A stretch of 64,000 nt of DNA from Candidatus Cloacimonetes bacterium HGW-Cloacimonetes-2 (GCA_002842035.1 PHBP01000008.1:47588-111587), one strand, 5' to 3'. Numbered from the stretch's first letter, positions 35,730-45,605 are shown. Translations and numbers: made by a program. Notes: generated by a model not told the origin, from the sequence alone.

Positions 35730-37502
35730 ATGGCAAATCTTAGTAAATTCGGTAATTACCTGGTATTGCAAGGCTACTTTGATCTAGATACTGTAAGTCA
35801 GGCAACCAAGAAGATGGCCGAATATGGAGAGAATTCTCCCAGCAGTCTGGCAAAGATTCTCGAAGACGAGTTCAAGGCCAATCACGATCTGGTCTATGAG
35901 GCATTGGCAAAGCACTACGCTTTCCCCAAACTGGAAGTGGCTTTAGAGGATATCGACCACGCCCAGAGCGATAGCATCAAAGAACTGCTTAACAAAATCA
36001 ATGAGGACTTCCGTAAAAAGCTGCTTTATCATAAGATATTCCCTTTTAGTATGATAGATAGCACCCGCGATATCCTGCAGGTTTTGGCAAGCGATCCTAC
36101 GGACAAGTTGATCCAGGAAATACCTTCTCAATCTCCCTTTAAGCGGGTTGAGATATACTGGGCAAAGCTCAAGACCATCGAAGATCTGATCCAAAAGATA
36201 GCCCCGCAGAAAAATGAGTTTCTACAGCTATTGGAAGAAGCCGGAGATATCCTGGTCGATGATGGCAAGGGGGATGAACTGGATGAGGCGGCTCTGGATG
36301 AAGAGATCAACAAGAGCCTCCTGGTCAATCTCTTTGAAGGTGTCCTAATCGAAGCAGTTCGCACCGATGCCTCGGATATCCACATTATCCCAAATGGGAA
36401 ATCTACTGTGGATCTCTATCTGAGAGTGGACGGTAAGCTGCAGCTTTGGCACAGGCAAGACAATACCCCCCCGGAAGCTTTTATGGCAGTGGTCAAAGAC
36501 CGCAGTATCGGGGTTGATAGATTCGAGCGAGATACGGCTCAGGATGGATTTGCACAGAGATTGATCGATGAACATCTGATCCGCTTTCGTATCTCAATCC
36601 TGCCAATTGTATCTGCAGAATACGAGCGTCGGTTTGAGAGTATAGTTATCCGAGTAATAGACGACAGGAAAGTGATAGCTGATTTCAGGAAATTGGGTTT
36701 CCAGACCCAGGCAGAACAGGAATTTATCAAAGCTATCAACACCTCCAAGGGTATTGTCGTGGTAACCGGTCCCACCGGTAGCGGAAAAAGTACCACTCTG
36801 ATGGCTGCCTTGCACCACATCATCGATCCTACTCTAAACGTCCTTACTTGTGAAGACCCGGTGGAATATGTGATCAAAGGAGCTCGCCAGCTCAAGATCG
36901 GGCATAGGATGAGCTTTGACCAGGCCATTCGCGCTATCCTACGCCACGATCCGGACGTCGTGATGGTGGGTGAGATCCGTGATAAAATCACGGCTGAGAT
37001 AGCAGTTAAACTTGCAAATACGGGTCACTTGACTCTATCCACATTGCATACAAACGATGCTCCCTCAGCGATAGCTCGTCTCTACAAGATGGGTATCGAG
37101 CCCTTCCTCCTGGCTTATTCCATAAACATCATCATTGCTCAGCGCCTGGTAAGAAAGCTCTGTGAAAACTGCAAGCGACCGCTCTCCGCGGAACATCACG
37201 TCGCAGCCTTGGAGATGGGATTTAGCCAGGAAGAAATTGATAACGGAGTGATCTTTGAGCCTGTGGGTTGCCCCAAATGCAAAGGCGGCTACAAAGGGCG
37301 TATCAATATCGCAGAAGCGCTCTACTTCTATCCCGAAGTGCGTAATGAGATTGTAAAATCAGCTACTGATATCGATGAAGAAAGAATAAGGGCAATAGCC
37401 GAGAAACACGGGATGCTTTCGATGAGAGATTCCGGTATGGCTAGAATCCGCGAAGGTATCACCGGCATTGCCGAAGTACTATATGCCACCAGTGAGGATT
37501 AG
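35730..37502 (+). CDS. pilB: Type IV pilus extension ATPase PilB (GspE family)
   Basis: 590 residues. An N-terminal MshEN-like domain (about 1-170), an Asp/Glu-rich linker, and the ATPase core with Walker A GPTGSGKSTT near residue 346, an Asp box, Walker B VVMVGEIRD and the GHLTLSTLHTNDAPSAIARL His box. The PilB zinc cysteines are in CENC and CPKCKGGYKGR. Length and layout are normal for the extension motor. Confidence 0.95.
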   Translation: MANLSKFGNYLVLQGYFDLDTVSQATKKMAEYGENSPSSLAKILEDEFKANHDLVYEALAKHYAFPKLEVALEDIDHAQSDSIKELLNKINEDFRKKLLYHKIFPFSMIDSTRDILQVLASDPTDKLIQEIPSQSPFKRVEIYWAKLKTIEDLIQKIAPQKNEFLQLLEEAGDILVDDGKGDELDEAALDEEINKSLLVNLFEGVLIEAVRTDASDIHIIPNGKSTVDLYLRVDGKLQLWHRQDNTPPEAFMAVVKDRSIGVDRFERDTAQDGFAQRLIDEHLIRFRISILPIVSAEYERRFESIVIRVIDDRKVIADFRKLGFQTQAEQEFIKAINTSKGIVVVTGPTGSGKSTTLMAALHHIIDPTLNVLTCEDPVEYVIKGARQLKIGHRMSFDQAIRAILRHDPDVVMVGEIRDKITAEIAVKLANTGHLTLSTLHTNDAPSAIARLYKMGIEPFLLAYSINIIIAQRLVRKLCENCKRPLSAEHHVAALEMGFSQEEIDNGVIFEPVGCPKCKGGYKGRINIAEALYFYPEVRNEIVKSATDIDEERIRAIAEKHGMLSMRDSGMARIREGITGIAEVLYATSED

Positions 37503-37505
37503 CTT

Positions 37506-37934
37506 ATGAATATGATGGATATGCTAATGGCTTTGATCGCAGTGGTCTTCTTTACCACAATTGCCCTGATCTACAATCAGGCAATGTGGCGTCAGGCAGA
37601 TAATTTGTCAGATGCAGCTTTGATAGTGCAGGCCAGCCAGCTCTGCCATATGACACTGGATGAGATCGATGCCAAGCTCTTCAGTAAGCAGCTTGCTTTT
37701 GCCAATGTCAACACTCAATATACTTTTACTCGCACCCATAATGCGCCCCACCTCAGTACATCATTTACCATTCAGAGCGTTGCGGCAGATTGCGATTCAG
37801 TCGGAAACAACCTGGCAACACCGGTAGTGAATAATATCTATAAAAGAGTAATAGTAACGGTGAGCGGACCTTCCGGTTTGCGCCATCCAGTAAGCTTGAT
37901 GCGCCTTTACACAAAGACGAATTTGAATATATGA
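37506..37934 (+). CDS. Membrane-anchored pseudopilin-like protein
   Basis: 142 residues starting MNMMDMLMALIAVVFFTTIALIY, one N-terminal membrane helix and a small soluble domain with beta-strand patterns. No prepilin peptidase site is visible. Its place after PilB and before two similar proteins suggests a minor pilin or pseudopilin that primes the fibre. I do not recognise the soluble part. Confidence 0.65.
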   Translation: MNMMDMLMALIAVVFFTTIALIYNQAMWRQADNLSDAALIVQASQLCHMTLDEIDAKLFSKQLAFANVNTQYTFTRTHNAPHLSTSFTIQSVAADCDSVGNNLATPVVNNIYKRVIVTVSGPSGLRHPVSLMRLYTKTNLNI

Positions 37935-38503
37935 ACGTAATACTTGATCTGATCGGCTCCGCAATGATCGCCAGTCTCTTGATACTGATGATGATCACAT
38001 TTCAGTATCAACTCCGGGATACAGCAGAACGTACCCTATACGCAATGCACATGATCGATCATATGGATCAGGCAGCCACCAAGCTGAACAACGTCATAGC
38101 CCTGGCAGGTATCGGTATGCCTGCGGATTCGGCAGTGGTGACGGCAGGCACAAACAGGATGGTATTTCGATCGTATTGGGATTGGGAGAATAATCAGCTT
38201 ACTCCTGCTCCCCACTCCCTGGAAGTGAAAATTGTCGATACCGGTACAGAGTATGGCAAAGCCCTTACTATCGTACAAGATGGAGTCCCGCTTTCCAATC
38301 TGGGCTATATCTTTTGGATCGACGAGATCAGATTCCAATATTATAACAAGTTCGATATGGCTACCACTACAGCCCGGCAGGTTCGTGCCGCGGAGATATT
38401 TTTAACCTTCAGGAGGAATTCCCCCATGGGGGATAATCCGTCAATCCGAGCCAAGGTACAGCAGAAATGCTATTTAATGAACACCTATATGAGAGGTGCT
38501 TAG
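37931..38503 (+). CDS. Membrane-anchored pseudopilin-like protein
   Basis: 190 residues starting MNVILDLIGSAMIASLLILMM, then a coiled helix and a beta-rich part with FWIDEIRFQYYNKFD, which recalls the C-terminal part of PilW-like or GspJ-like minor pilins. It has no classical prepilin motif. Its ATG overlaps the previous stop (ATGA), and the next gene begins directly after its stop. Confidence 0.65.
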   Translation: MNVILDLIGSAMIASLLILMMITFQYQLRDTAERTLYAMHMIDHMDQAATKLNNVIALAGIGMPADSAVVTAGTNRMVFRSYWDWENNQLTPAPHSLEVKIVDTGTEYGKALTIVQDGVPLSNLGYIFWIDEIRFQYYNKFDMATTTARQVRAAEIFLTFRRNSPMGDNPSIRAKVQQKCYLMNTYMRGA

Positions 38504-39709
38504 ATGGGTAGATCAGTACTGATATTAGTAATCTTGATGAGTACTCTGTTTGCAGGTATCGTGATAAACCTGCAGGAAAAGATGCTCAATCTCCCCGATG
38601 TAATGGCAAGGAATATGCTTTGGAAAGAAGCCGAGAGCGTTTCCGATTATGCCCTGAGAACCGGCATTAGAAATGCGGGCTCAATGGGCTTCTCTGCACC
38701 GATAGAAGGTTATTACAACTTCACGCAGTACTTTGATGACTTCACGATCGGGCACTGCACTATTGATAGCATCAGATACAGCTTCGTTGAGAGCGCCGAT
38801 CATTATAGGGCTCAGACGACAGTGAGAGCCAGCTTGCACGGGATCAATCTCACTTATCCCGCTGAAATGGCTTTTAACTACCCCATTACCGCAATCGTAG
38901 GTACGCCGAATTGCTTTTACTTTGAGATGGATCAGCCTCAGTTTCACGGTTCAAATGAGTGGATCAGGGACACATCGGGAAATGGATATACCGGACAACC
39001 TTACAATGCAGTTAGCACCCGCCCCCACGGATCGGGAGCCAATGGATGGAAGTGCGCCAGTTTGGACGGCAGTGATGACTACATCGATATCAGATGTGAG
39101 CCGGGGTGTACTGAGCATCCTGCCCTGGTCTTGACAGATGAGGTTACCTTGGTTAGTTTTGCCAAGATACGCACTGATACGAACAGCAATCAAGGCACTA
39201 TTGTGTGGGTGGCGTCTGATCCATATGATAATAACTCAGCAAATGGGGCACATCCAGGCAACAACCTCAGAATCAAACCAACAGCAGCTATCTGGTACAA
39301 CAGCTCCAACAGCTCAGTCCACTTTGCAGTCACTCTTAATAATGGACCTAAGACTTATGTGGAAGCTATCGTCCCTTATACCCCTCTGGGCAAATGGCCA
39401 CACAACAAGGATCCCTGGCACCATTTCGGACTCACCTATAATGGCTGGACCTTAAAAGCATATATCAACGGGATAAAAAAAGCTACAGTACTTGCTCCCT
39501 CTTTTGCAGGAGTTATACCAAATCGATATGGCATTTCAGTCGGAAGAAGGGATCTGAGGACTGCCGGAACCACAAGTTCAGAATATAAGTACTTCCTAGG
39601 GCTATTGGATCAGGTGGGAATGTATAATAGGGCACTAACGGAAGCCGAGATGTATGCCTTTTATATTGGAGTCATTAGGCCGGAAAATATCCTGTATATC
39701 AGGGATTAG
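38504..39709 (+). CDS. Membrane-anchored pseudopilin-like protein with a LamG/concanavalin-like domain
   Basis: 401 residues. An N-terminal helix (SVLILVILMSTLFAGIVI) and a helix-rich pilin-like stem (about 20-130) are followed by a LamG-type lectin fold: DTSGNGYTGQPYN, WKCASLDGSDDYIDI, PWHHFGLTYNGWTLKAYING and LLDQVGMYNRALTEAEM. Such domains bind carbohydrate or protein. A LamG-tipped minor pilin could be the adhesin of the fibre; that role is inference. Confidence 0.8.
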   Translation: MGRSVLILVILMSTLFAGIVINLQEKMLNLPDVMARNMLWKEAESVSDYALRTGIRNAGSMGFSAPIEGYYNFTQYFDDFTIGHCTIDSIRYSFVESADHYRAQTTVRASLHGINLTYPAEMAFNYPITAIVGTPNCFYFEMDQPQFHGSNEWIRDTSGNGYTGQPYNAVSTRPHGSGANGWKCASLDGSDDYIDIRCEPGCTEHPALVLTDEVTLVSFAKIRTDTNSNQGTIVWVASDPYDNNSANGAHPGNNLRIKPTAAIWYNSSNSSVHFAVTLNNGPKTYVEAIVPYTPLGKWPHNKDPWHHFGLTYNGWTLKAYINGIKKATVLAPSFAGVIPNRYGISVGRRDLRTAGTTSSEYKYFLGLLDQVGMYNRALTEAEMYAFYIGVIRPENILYIRD

Positions 39710-39717
39710 AGGATGTA

Positions 39718-40587
39718 ATGGAAGAAGAAAGAACCTATCTGCTGCGTTGGTGGGCAATGATCCGGTGGTTTATTGTGGTTGTGATGTTCTCTATAGGCGT
39801 ATTGCACATCAGCCTCAAAGAAAAGGTGGTGGAAACAGTCATCTTTCTGGGAGTATTTGTGGGCATCATAGCTTTGAACCTGATGTTTCAGCTCCAAGTC
39901 CGCTTGAAAAGCCAGATGGTTTTTCTCTTCCAGGTGATCCTGGATCTGATCTTTGCCACGATGGTGGTGCACCTGACGGGGGGATTATCCAGCTTCTTCG
40001 TGTGGGTCTATCTGATAGGTATCATAACTGCTTCGATAACCATCCCCAAGATTGGCGGTTTGGTGACAGGATTGGTGGGTAGTATGTCGCTTTTGGTCTT
40101 GATCCTGCTCTATCAAAACCACATACTCTCCCCTACTAATCTGGAGCAATTCGATGTGACCGGCGTAACGGTCTATATCCTGTCTTACACAGGGCTATTT
40201 TGTGGTGTTGCCTTTATCTCCAGCTATCTAAGCGACCAGCTCAACCACTACAAAAAGATTGAAGATAAGCATCGTCGCAATGAAGTAGAGCTGGACAATC
40301 TGCGTGAAAAGGCCAGAGACTATGAGAAGTACCAGCTCGAGGTCAAAGAGCTGGTCAAGGCAGTCAATGAAGTGGCTCATTTGGATCACGATATCAATAC
40401 ACCCCTGTGCGTGATATCCTTGTCTATATCAAGAGTTAAGAAAGTTGGAATGGAACTTGATAATGAAAACCTGAACAAGACAAGTAACGAAGTGACCGAA
40501 GCAATCAATAAAATTAGCAGCATCTTGAGAAGACTCGAGGTACTCAAAACCAATCCCCTTGTGGGATACAAGAGGGGAGGAATCTGA
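39718..40587 (+). CDS. Membrane histidine-kinase-like protein ending after the dimerisation/phosphoacceptor helices
   Basis: 289 residues. About six membrane helices (residues 15-170) are followed by a coiled coil (175-215) and an H-box, AHLDHDINTPLCVISLS, with the candidate phospho-His at residue 224. The protein stops about 65 residues later, so the ATPase domain (N, G1, G2 boxes) is missing. The stop overlaps the start of the next receiver gene. It may receive phosphate from another kinase or act as a phosphatase or scaffold. Confidence 0.8.
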   Translation: MEEERTYLLRWWAMIRWFIVVVMFSIGVLHISLKEKVVETVIFLGVFVGIIALNLMFQLQVRLKSQMVFLFQVILDLIFATMVVHLTGGLSSFFVWVYLIGIITASITIPKIGGLVTGLVGSMSLLVLILLYQNHILSPTNLEQFDVTGVTVYILSYTGLFCGVAFISSYLSDQLNHYKKIEDKHRRNEVELDNLREKARDYEKYQLEVKELVKAVNEVAHLDHDINTPLCVISLSISRVKKVGMELDNENLNKTSNEVTEAINKISSILRRLEVLKTNPLVGYKRGGI

Positions 40588-41429
40588 TGCAATATCGCGT
40601 AATGGTCGTTGATGACGAACAAAACATCCGCGAGATCATCAGTGAAATGCTCACCGATGCCGGATACAGCGTAAGCCTGGCTGTCGATGGTATGGACGCA
40701 CTGGAAAAGATTCAGTACGAGCAGTTTGATCTCTATATATTGGATATCTATATGCCGAGGATGAACGGCCTCGAGCTGATGGTCAAGCTCAAAGAACTGC
40801 AACCTCTGGCTGTTGTTGTGGTTACAACCGGTTTCTCCAGTATCGATGTAGCTGTAAAAGCAATCCGTAATGGAGCATTCCACTACCTTACCAAACCCAT
40901 CCAGGCAGAAGAACTGATGAAGGTAGTAGCCTCTGGATTGGAGCATAAGCGCGAGCTCAACGAAGCCGGAGGCCAAGCTGCTGAAATCCAGACTGAGACC
41001 ACTGAATCTATGCTGCTGCGTGGCTTTAGCCCGGAGCAGATCAGAGAGTTCAAAAGCGTTGGCAGTTTTGCTTCTTATAAAAAGGGAGATACCATACTTC
41101 TTACCGATGATCCCGGTGCTATGATCTGGGTGGAAAACGGCAGGATATCCGTAGAGTACAATGGCAATCTGATAGATACACTCAAAGCAGGAGATATCTG
41201 GGGAGAGGAGTCCTTTATCAATACAGGTACCGGTTTTACTTCCCTGATCGTTCAACAAGACAGCCAGGTACGTCACTTCTCTCGCAGGAAACTGATCGAA
41301 TTCTTTACGTATCAGGATGAGACTCTCACCAAGAGATATATGATCAACCTGATCCAAAGCGTCTATGTCAAGTGGCGCAGAGCTATTTTCAAGCTCGGAC
41401 TCTACAGTGGTTTCAGCCCGGGAAAGTGA
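40587..41429 (+). CDS. Response regulator with C-terminal cyclic-nucleotide-binding-like domain
   Basis: 280 residues. The receiver has VVDDE, Asp53 (LYILDIYMPRMNG), a Thr in VVTTGFSS and Lys in LTKPI. The second domain (about 145-255) has the Crp-type beta roll, YKKGDTILLTDDP and LKAGDIWGEESFINTG, but where an Arg should contact the cyclic phosphate there is TGFTS. cAMP binding is thus doubtful. No DNA-binding domain is present. Within the pilus operon it may control the motors. Confidence 0.88.
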   Translation: MQYRVMVVDDEQNIREIISEMLTDAGYSVSLAVDGMDALEKIQYEQFDLYILDIYMPRMNGLELMVKLKELQPLAVVVVTTGFSSIDVAVKAIRNGAFHYLTKPIQAEELMKVVASGLEHKRELNEAGGQAAEIQTETTESMLLRGFSPEQIREFKSVGSFASYKKGDTILLTDDPGAMIWVENGRISVEYNGNLIDTLKAGDIWGEESFINTGTGFTSLIVQQDSQVRHFSRRKLIEFFTYQDETLTKRYMINLIQSVYVKWRRAIFKLGLYSGFSPGK

Positions 41430-41439
41430 GGTTTGATAA

Positions 41440-42648
41440 ATGCCTTATGATTTGTTTAAGTCACTACAAAACTATATCCCGCCAAATTACTCCGGGATAG
41501 AATACTGCCAACAGCTCGATAAGTGGCTGGAGGAGGATAAATCCCGGGAACAGCAGGCGTATAAACTATTGAGGGAATGGCTGCTTTTGATGCGAGAGAT
41601 GCATGCCTCCGATATAGATTTTGGAGCACCCGGTGCCAATAGACAAATCTGGTATCGAGTATATGGCACCAAGAAACCGATGAAGCAGTTTGGAGAATTG
41701 GAGTACTACGAATCAGCAGCAATAATCCTGAGCTGTATATCACCATCCCAAAAGCAAATCCTCTATATGAAACGGAGTGTGGATTTCTCTCTTGATCTTA
41801 CTGAAGAAGGGAGAAAAGCCAGATTTCGTGGTACGGGTTACTTTGACCAAGGGTATCTTTGTTGCAACTTTAGGCGCATCAACGATGTGTTATATACCAT
41901 AGACGGCCTTAGAATCCCCAAGCCAATTGCAACAAGGCTCAATCTGGGCTTTGAGAAAACAGGGCTGATCCTGATTACAGGGATCACAGGTAGTGGCAAA
42001 AGTACCACTCTCGATGCAATCATAGATATGAACAACCGGGACAATGACGGCCATATTGTGATTATCGGACACCCCATCGAATACGTCCACGACTCCAAGC
42101 GTTGTCTTGTGCGTCACAGGGAAGTAGGTGTCGATGTCCTGTCTTTTGAAGCCGGTAGTGTGGAAGCCCTGAGACAGGACCCCGATATCATAGTCATTGG
42201 TGAAATGAGGGATCCACGCACTATCGCCACTGTCCTGGAAATCACAGATAGCGGTCACAAAGCTTTTTCAACACTGCATACCAGCTCCGCTATCGATAGC
42301 ATCCACAGAATTATAGCAGAATTCCCCGCAGAGGAACAAGAGCGTATTCGAAACCGTCTGGCAGACGTCCTGACAGTTATTATGTCCCAGAAACTGGTGC
42401 CGACTGTGGATGGTAAGCTGGTAATGGCAAAGGAAATCCTCTCAGTGGATGCCTCAGTCCAGGCAGCAATCAGAAACAAAAACATCGGAGAGATCTACCA
42501 GATGATGGTGGAAGGCAGGAAGCTTGGGATGACGACATTGGAACAAGACCTGCTTGAGCTATTCAAACGCGGAATCATAACGAATATCTCCGCTATGAGT
42601 TATGCCAACAACAAGAAAAGAATGATGCAGCTATTGGCTATGCCATAA
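41440..42648 (+). CDS. pilT: Type IV pilus retraction ATPase PilT
   Basis: 402 residues. Walker A GITGSGKSTT at 181-190, Walker B VIVIGEMRDPRT, the GHKAFSTLHTSSAIDSIHRI His box, and an AIRNKNIGEIYQMM segment matching the PilT AIRNLIRE motif that is needed for retraction. It lacks the PilB zinc cysteines. The presence of both PilB and PilT motors argues for a retractable fibre rather than a static one or a pure secretion system. Confidence 0.92.
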   Translation: MPYDLFKSLQNYIPPNYSGIEYCQQLDKWLEEDKSREQQAYKLLREWLLLMREMHASDIDFGAPGANRQIWYRVYGTKKPMKQFGELEYYESAAIILSCISPSQKQILYMKRSVDFSLDLTEEGRKARFRGTGYFDQGYLCCNFRRINDVLYTIDGLRIPKPIATRLNLGFEKTGLILITGITGSGKSTTLDAIIDMNNRDNDGHIVIIGHPIEYVHDSKRCLVRHREVGVDVLSFEAGSVEALRQDPDIIVIGEMRDPRTIATVLEITDSGHKAFSTLHTSSAIDSIHRIIAEFPAEEQERIRNRLADVLTVIMSQKLVPTVDGKLVMAKEILSVDASVQAAIRNKNIGEIYQMMVEGRKLGMTTLEQDLLELFKRGIITNISAMSYANNKKRMMQLLAMP

Positions 42649-42662
42649 GCTCGAGGTATTAG

Positions 42663-44729
42663 ATGCAAAAGCACCCAAAACAAGCTTTCGGTATTTTCGA
42701 AGACGGACACAGCATCAGGCTCGCCCATATTATCCACGCTAACGACCAGTACTATCTGGATAGCGTAGATCGTGTAGAGCTTGAAAAACCAATCTATCAC
42801 GCTCCCGAAGAAAAGCCACTTCAGGATCTGGACCTGGACTCAATGGATGAAGCTCCCGATGATGATAACCTCAAGCTGGACGACTACTCTCCCGATCTGG
42901 GCACCAATATGCAGCTCTCCCCCAGCGACAATCTCTTTGCCGCTCATCCGCTGCGCTCCGGGGTTATTGCTCTGAATGTAAACGACGAGTATATCCACAG
43001 AGTTACAGAGAATATCCCAAAGCCAAACAACCTCAAGCGCTTCATCCGTGATCTGATCCCGGCTGATATGTATCGTAAAGGCCTTTGGGAGAGCTCTTAT
43101 GTGAAAGTTGGTGAGCATAAAGAGCTCTGGGTATCTCATGGCGTAAACTTGCTCCTGGACTATATACAATCCTATGAGAAACGTAGTAAGCTCCATCTAT
43201 ACTATCAGCTTGCGGATGCTAATGATATAGCACTTACAGACTACTTCCGCACCTTGATTGCCGGCATAGAAAAGCGTATCCTATTGGTTTATCTGGGTGA
43301 AGACTACCGCAAGATTTTCGTCTTTGAAAACGGCATCTGGGTAGATACGCTGCCCATCCAGATTACTCAGAAACACCCCGAACCCGAGATCATTTATTCA
43401 AAGCTCGCACTTGCTATAGATAGCTCCAGTTATCCTGATCCCGAGGTTATAGCTTTCTGTGGCGATTTGGTAAATGAAGAGATACTGGCGTATCTCAGAT
43501 CTCAATTTGAAAACACCGAGCTCGATTTCTTGGGATTCCCCCAGCTCGTAGTCGAAAGCGAAAGAACAGAGCTCTATGACAAGAGTCACTTGGCTCATTA
43601 TGCAGTTCCCATCGCTTTAGCTTTGAAAGCTCTAACTCCTGATGATCCATATTACAACAAGAGTAATTTCCTCCCCTCCAGCGTTGTAGAGGGGCAAAAG
43701 GTTTTCAAGATAGCATGGCACGGATTTATTGTGTTGATCTTGGTCTTCCTTGCCACGATGTTCTTTACCAACACTCTGCTCAAGGAAACCAGCCTCAATA
43801 AGAAGGCTAAGCGTAACAACGCAGAGCTCAGTAAGACGCTGGCTCAAAGAAGGATTGAAGCCAAAGAAATTCAAGAGATAAGGGCAAATCTGGAGAAACA
43901 CCAGAAAAGCATAGAAGCTATGCAGCTTGTTTTGGATAAGAAGAATCCCTGGTCATACCTCTTGGAGCTGATCAATCGCAAGCTTGGATCAAATAGGATC
44001 AGTTGGCTCAATAATATGAGTGTGGACAAAGGCAAACTGCACCTGGCAGGAGTAACCACCAATCGCAGCAATGTAGTCGATTTTGCCGATATGCTGCCCA
44101 ACTGCCAAATCCGCAAAGTAACTCATTCAAAGATCAGGTCTGTCGATCTGTGGCAATTTGAGCTTATTTCTGATTTGCCCGAAGTGGATTGGATGGCAGT
44201 AATAGAAGAGGATCTGGCTCGCTTGATGGCTTTGAAGCAATCCTATGGAGAGCAATCAGGCAGCGGTGCCCCCGGATCTGAGCAGACTAATTCGAATACC
44301 CTGCGCCCCTTCCCGCCTCAGCTACTGCTGGCAGCAAAGCCGGAGCAAGTCTCTTCAAACGATGCAGCCGTAAGAGCTTACAACGAGTTTATCGCCTCTA
44401 CTCTCACCAGCAATATCTGGCAATACAGAGAGAAAGGCCAGGGATTCCTGCAGAGATTCCGCAATCATCCTCTGGGACCTATTGTAAGATGGCGCACAGC
44501 TTATAGACTCTATATTGATAAAGAGTATGATTTTGCCTCCCAATACCTCAATCCTATGCTGCAAAACCGGGATGAGTATTATAGTTACGCAGTGCTATTG
44601 GCAGCCAGAATTGAGCATGCCAAGGGATCAGATCGCTTTAGGGAGTATTACCGGATTATGAGAAACGACTTCAGCAGAAGTCCATTAAACCTTATTGTTA
44701 TAGAAGATATGCGGATTCTGGGGTTGTAA
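42663..44729 (+). CDS. PilM-PilN-like fusion protein with C-terminal helical extension
   Basis: 688 residues. Residues 1-345 form a divergent actin-like (PilM) half, with strands such as KRILLVYLGEDYRKIFVFENG. A membrane helix (about 350-373), coiled coil (375-425) and PilN-like ferredoxin fold (SWLNNMSVDKGKLHLAGVTT) follow. The last 200 residues contain TPR-like helices. In most systems PilM and PilN are separate proteins. The call rests on architecture and gene order, not on strong motif identity. Confidence 0.72.
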   Translation: MQKHPKQAFGIFEDGHSIRLAHIIHANDQYYLDSVDRVELEKPIYHAPEEKPLQDLDLDSMDEAPDDDNLKLDDYSPDLGTNMQLSPSDNLFAAHPLRSGVIALNVNDEYIHRVTENIPKPNNLKRFIRDLIPADMYRKGLWESSYVKVGEHKELWVSHGVNLLLDYIQSYEKRSKLHLYYQLADANDIALTDYFRTLIAGIEKRILLVYLGEDYRKIFVFENGIWVDTLPIQITQKHPEPEIIYSKLALAIDSSSYPDPEVIAFCGDLVNEEILAYLRSQFENTELDFLGFPQLVVESERTELYDKSHLAHYAVPIALALKALTPDDPYYNKSNFLPSSVVEGQKVFKIAWHGFIVLILVFLATMFFTNTLLKETSLNKKAKRNNAELSKTLAQRRIEAKEIQEIRANLEKHQKSIEAMQLVLDKKNPWSYLLELINRKLGSNRISWLNNMSVDKGKLHLAGVTTNRSNVVDFADMLPNCQIRKVTHSKIRSVDLWQFELISDLPEVDWMAVIEEDLARLMALKQSYGEQSGSGAPGSEQTNSNTLRPFPPQLLLAAKPEQVSSNDAAVRAYNEFIASTLTSNIWQYREKGQGFLQRFRNHPLGPIVRWRTAYRLYIDKEYDFASQYLNPMLQNRDEYYSYAVLLAARIEHAKGSDRFREYYRIMRNDFSRSPLNLIVIEDMRILGL

Positions 44730-44730
44730 A

Positions 44731-45597
44731 ATGACTAATACTCAAAGAAATACTCTCGTTCTCTCGATACTTCTGATACTGCTCCTCGTATTTGGTTTTG
44801 CCCAAACCCGCAGATTACGCAAAGGCACAGCGGAACTGGATGCTGAAAACAAAGATATGCAATCCAAGATCACTCTCCTGGAGTATCAGCTGAGTAAAAT
44901 TGACTCTCTGCGCTATGAATATGAGATCCAGCAACAGCTCTTGGCACAGCAGAGCAAGATCATCATCAGCGAAGATAGTCCCAGCATCACCTATGAATAT
45001 CTTCTTAAGTTACTGGGCTGGATGCGCCGCCAAATGATCTTCGATTTCGCTATGGTAGATCAAAAGAGCCAGGAAAGCGGATGGCACGAATATGTAATCA
45101 GTGGACGCTCAAACTATCTGGATGTCTTGAGATTGACCCATAATATCGAGCATCAAAGAGCAGTGCTCACTGTGGAGGAGCTGACCATTGGGACAGACCA
45201 GGTCGCCCACAGCGATTCCGTGTCTTTCTCGATGATTGTAAGAACTCACTTTGCCGATGGTGGCAAACCCGCAGCAGAACTCACCAAGAAAGACCTCCCA
45301 AATCTTTATCTGGGATACAATTCCTTCAAATCCCGCATTTATGACACCCCGCCCGATCGTGAGTATGCTCCCGGTCTGCTGAGGCTGGATCGTGCCAGCT
45401 TGATGGCTCTCACCGAAAGCAAGATTTTCGTAAGAGACGATCAGCGAGTAATCAAGATTCTCGCCGTGGGCGATCCTATCGCAGGCGGATACTTATATTC
45501 AATTGACGTAGCCGAAGGCAAAGCGGTATTCAAGGTCGATACCTACGGCATAATGGAAAATAAATCTTTGTATCTAAATCCCCCAACTGCTAACTGA
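44731..45597 (+). CDS. PilO-PilP-like fusion protein
   Basis: 288 residues. A membrane helix (8-25), a coiled coil (28-75) and a PilO-like periplasmic domain (about 85-170) are followed by a linker and a C-terminal beta domain, IKILAVGDPIAGGYLYSIDV to YLNPP, which looks like the PilP homology fold that docks on the secretin. PilP is normally a separate lipoprotein. Order PilMN-PilOP-PilQ supports the reading. Confidence 0.68.
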   Translation: MTNTQRNTLVLSILLILLLVFGFAQTRRLRKGTAELDAENKDMQSKITLLEYQLSKIDSLRYEYEIQQQLLAQQSKIIISEDSPSITYEYLLKLLGWMRRQMIFDFAMVDQKSQESGWHEYVISGRSNYLDVLRLTHNIEHQRAVLTVEELTIGTDQVAHSDSVSFSMIVRTHFADGGKPAAELTKKDLPNLYLGYNSFKSRIYDTPPDREYAPGLLRLDRASLMALTESKIFVRDDQRVIKILAVGDPIAGGYLYSIDVAEGKAVFKVDTYGIMENKSLYLNPPTAN

Positions 45598-45605
45598 GGA
45601 ATATA

